Shown here one piece after another: positions 62,061 to 64,000 of a stretch of 64,000 bases of DNA. Within the stretch, counting starts at the first letter, position 1. Each line of letters starts with the position of its first letter. The notes below the pieces were generated by a model, which made no database searches, was not told the DNA's origin, and saw only the letters and a list, made by a program, of their open reading frames with translations. This DNA comes from Methylocapsa sp. S129 (GTDB taxonomy: Bacteria; Pseudomonadota; Alphaproteobacteria; Rhizobiales; Beijerinckiaceae), in NCBI RefSeq assembly GCF_009765995.1, contig NZ_LMUI01000048.1:455079-519078 (forward strand). Reading direction: 5' to 3'. Position numbers and translations under genes: made by a program.

Positions 62061-62329
62061 CACTCCGTAGCGCGTCCGAGCGCCCGGGATCTCGATGAGG
62101 AACCACCGAGCGAGGCTCAGGCGCTGCGACAAACCGCTGTTTTGGCCATTGATCGCTCCTCCGGGCAGTCAACTTCCGCCACACAGTCGATGTTGGGATT
62201 TACGGGACGATTTCAACGGCGGCGCCTTTCACGAATGGGTGAAAGCCGCGCGTCGTCTTGCGCCGCCTCGCGATCGGCCTACACTTCCGGCGGGCCAAAA
62301 GGCCAAGCCAAATCTCAGGGAGAACGCCT
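62061..62329. other. Divergent intergenic region
   Basis: About 270 bp between divergently transcribed genes. It should contain the promoters of both; no obvious operator or hairpin is identified. Confidence 0.4.
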
Positions 62330-63667
62330 ATGCTGAGCCGCCGCCGCATGATGCAGGGAACCGCCGCGCTCGCCCTCGCCGGGCTTCCTCGCGCGGCCTT
62401 CGCACAGGATCAGCCGGCCGCGCCGATCGTCTTCGTGCATGGCGACAGCGACGCCGCCGCGATCTGGCAGACGACCTTCTGGCGCTTCGAGAGCAATGGC
62501 TATCCACGCGACCGGCTGTTCGCGATCAATTTCACCGATCCGCAGGCGCGCGACGACGACACGATCGCGCAAGCGAACCGCTCCTCGACGCAAGACCAAT
62601 TGCGCGAGCTGACAGCCTTCATCAACGGCGTGAAAGCGCAGACAGGCGCGGCGAAGGTGGCGATCGTCGCATTGTCGCGCGGCGGCTATGCGGCGCGCGG
62701 CGCTATCGCGGCCAATCCGGCAAGCGTCAGCCATGCCGTGCTCGGCGGCACGCCCAATCATGGCGTGTTCGCGATCGATGCGCTCTTGGGGAGCGAATAT
62801 AACGGCCGCGGGCCGTTCCTGATGAAGCTCAATGCCGGCGACAGCGAGGTGACGCCGGGCGTGCCGTTCCTCACTTTGCGCAGCGACGGTTATGATCTCT
62901 ACGCGCAGCCCGACGGCCGTTTCATCGGCCATCCGGGCGCGCCGATCAATGTGACCGCCGAAGGGCCGGCGCTGAAGGGCGCCACCAATCTTGTGCTTGG
63001 GCAGGTGGATCATCGCGGAACGGCGTGCAGCCCGCGCGCCTTCGCCGAAATCTACAAATTCATCGTCGGGCGCGCGCCGGCGCGGATCGCGATCGCGCCT
63101 GAGGCCGAGGTCGTCGTGAACGGTCTCGTCACGGGCGTCGTTGAGGGAACGCCGACCAACCGTCCTGTCGAAGGCGCGCTGGTCGAGGTCTATCGGATCT
63201 CCGCCGAGACAGGCGAACGGCAGGGCACCCCGGCGCATGCGAAGAAGACGGGCGCGGACGGCGTATGGGGGCCGGCGAAGTTCGATTCCATTTCGCCGCT
63301 GGAATTCGTCGTTACGGCGCCGGGCGCGCCGATCACCCATATCTATCGCTCGGTGTTCCCCCGCTCCTTCGCACAGCTCAATCTGCGGCCCTCGGCGGCT
63401 GTGGCGAAGGAGGATTCCGACGCGACGGCGATCGTGCGGATGGACCGGCCGCGCGGTTATTTCGGCCTGCCGCGCGACATCGTGCTGCTGGACGGCAAGG
63501 AGCCGACCGATATCCCGCCCGGCGTGCCCGCGACCTGGCATACGCAATTGAAGCTCGCGGCCGTGGAGGACCGCCCGATCGTCGGCGAATTCAACGAAGA
63601 GCGCATCGTCGCACGCGCCTGGCCCGCCAAGGACGGCCATGTGACGATTATCGAGCTAACGGCATAA
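62330..63667 (+). CDS. Tat-exported alpha/beta hydrolase (lipase/depolymerase-like)
   Basis: A protein of 445 aa. MLSRRRMMQGTAALALAGLP is a Tat-type signal. PIVFVHGDSDAAAIWQTTFW is the oxyanion region, VAIVALSRGGYAARGAIAAN has the nucleophile (xSRGG, with Ser in a GxSxG-like elbow where the first Gly is replaced), and QVDHRGTACSPRAFAEIYKF contains the His. The rest, about residues 255-445, is an extra beta-rich domain (GLVTGVVEGTPTNRPVEGAL). It is probably a secreted esterase or PHA/lipid hydrolase. Confidence 0.75.
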   Translation: MLSRRRMMQGTAALALAGLPRAAFAQDQPAAPIVFVHGDSDAAAIWQTTFWRFESNGYPRDRLFAINFTDPQARDDDTIAQANRSSTQDQLRELTAFINGVKAQTGAAKVAIVALSRGGYAARGAIAANPASVSHAVLGGTPNHGVFAIDALLGSEYNGRGPFLMKLNAGDSEVTPGVPFLTLRSDGYDLYAQPDGRFIGHPGAPINVTAEGPALKGATNLVLGQVDHRGTACSPRAFAEIYKFIVGRAPARIAIAPEAEVVVNGLVTGVVEGTPTNRPVEGALVEVYRISAETGERQGTPAHAKKTGADGVWGPAKFDSISPLEFVVTAPGAPITHIYRSVFPRSFAQLNLRPSAAVAKEDSDATAIVRMDRPRGYFGLPRDIVLLDGKEPTDIPPGVPATWHTQLKLAAVEDRPIVGEFNEERIVARAWPAKDGHVTIIELTA

Positions 63668-63703
63668 ACCGCCCGCCTCCCCTCTCCCGGAGGGCTACGG
63701 GAT

Positions 63704-64000
63704 TCACACGAGTGATTTGCGTTGAGCGATTGCATATCCTGCGATCAAGTCGGCCAATCGTCGCCATCCCTCAGCCATGGTCTTGGGTCCGGGGGGTTTG
63801 TAATAGCAATTCCAACCTCCGAGCCTTGCGGTAATCCAGGCCAACCAGCTCAGCGAACCGCGGGAATGGGGATTTTTCTGCCGCTCAGTCTTGCCTTCGA
63901 GCGTCCTGCCGATGGTGTCGGCGGCCTCGATCAGGCTGGCGTCCAAGACGTCGGCGGCGGGACGCGCGCTGGCGTGGCGAGCGTCGGTGAGCTGAATGAT
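63704..64000 (-). mobile_element. IS4-type transposase, C-terminal part (gene continues past window)
   Basis: The minus-strand frame runs off the right edge. The visible end reads IIQLTDARHASARPAADVLD, GKTERQKNPHSRGSLSWLAW and ARLGGWNCYYKPPGPKTMAE, matching the C-terminus of IS4-family transposases (KGRTERQKNPHPRGSLAWA-type). About 98 residues are visible. The stop codon at 63704 is about 30 bp from a plausible IS end near 63670-63700, but the terminal repeat was not identified. The rest of the IS lies outside the window. Confidence 0.8.

Overview
The window looks like chromosomal DNA of a high-G+C alphaproteobacterium, most likely of the Hyphomicrobiales (Rhizobiales). Supporting signs are a class II DAHP synthase, an F1-ATPase zeta-subunit gene (DUF1476), a CIRCE-controlled groESL operon, Do-protease/RarA content and dispersed palindromic repeats of the kind common in that order. 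Genus cannot be decided from the sequence alone.

Region 1 (1-14.9 kb) is a sugar-acid catabolic island. A minus-strand unit (LacI-type regulator, otnK, otnC) diverges from ltnD across a LacI-type operator. A broken sugar-permease 3' end lies directly before ltnD. Next comes a long plus-strand operon: 2-hydroxyacid dehydrogenase, GntR/FCD regulator, rhamnonate-dehydratase-like enzyme, HpcH/HpaI aldolase, complete sugar ABC transporter (binding protein, two permeases, ATPase) and an SDR dehydrogenase. The threonate-type genes would feed DHAP, and the dehydratase/aldolase pair would feed pyruvate plus an aldehyde. At 1-543 is the 5' part of a secreted papain-like protease.

Region 2 (15-23.4 kb) holds a small secreted protein, groES-groEL with CIRCE, and a branched-chain-type ABC transporter operon (binding protein, LivH, a fused LivM-LivG, LivF) ending in an Ldh-family NAD(P)H oxidoreductase.

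Region 3 (23.4-34.6 kb) is mostly housekeeping: tRNA-Gly(TCC), a YfgM-like protein with der, an ECF-like sigma/anti-sigma pair, fabI, an MFS transporter, class II DAHP synthase and a DUF3891 protein.

Region 4 (34.6-38.5 kb) is a lower-G+C island. It carries a retron-type reverse transcriptase, a structured non-coding stretch that could be its msr-msd RNA, and a phosphoribosyltransferase-like effector with a C-terminal winged-helix-like part. This is the most notable system in the window and is a likely anti-phage retron of the PRTase type.

Region 5 (38.6-45 kb) is accessory: LysR/SDR pair, orphan Phd antitoxin, WYL regulator, NTF2-like protein, phosphotransferase, methyltransferase and a VapBC pair. 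Region 6 (45.2-51.9 kb) carries rpsM-rpsK-rpoA-rplQ, which lack the usual secY-adk upstream neighbours, then small membrane/TerB/TerC genes, the ATPase zeta subunit and a DegP/Do protease. Region 7 (52-64 kb) has a second SDR/LysR pair beside a diverged copy of the degP 3' end, an L,D-transpeptidase relative with a degenerate active site, acyl-CoA dehydrogenase, a ParA-like ATPase, a serine hydrolase, rarA, ndk, a Tat-exported hydrolase and the C-terminal part of an IS4-type transposase at the edge. Several families of palindromic intergenic repeats are scattered from 30 kb on, some of them nested in one another.
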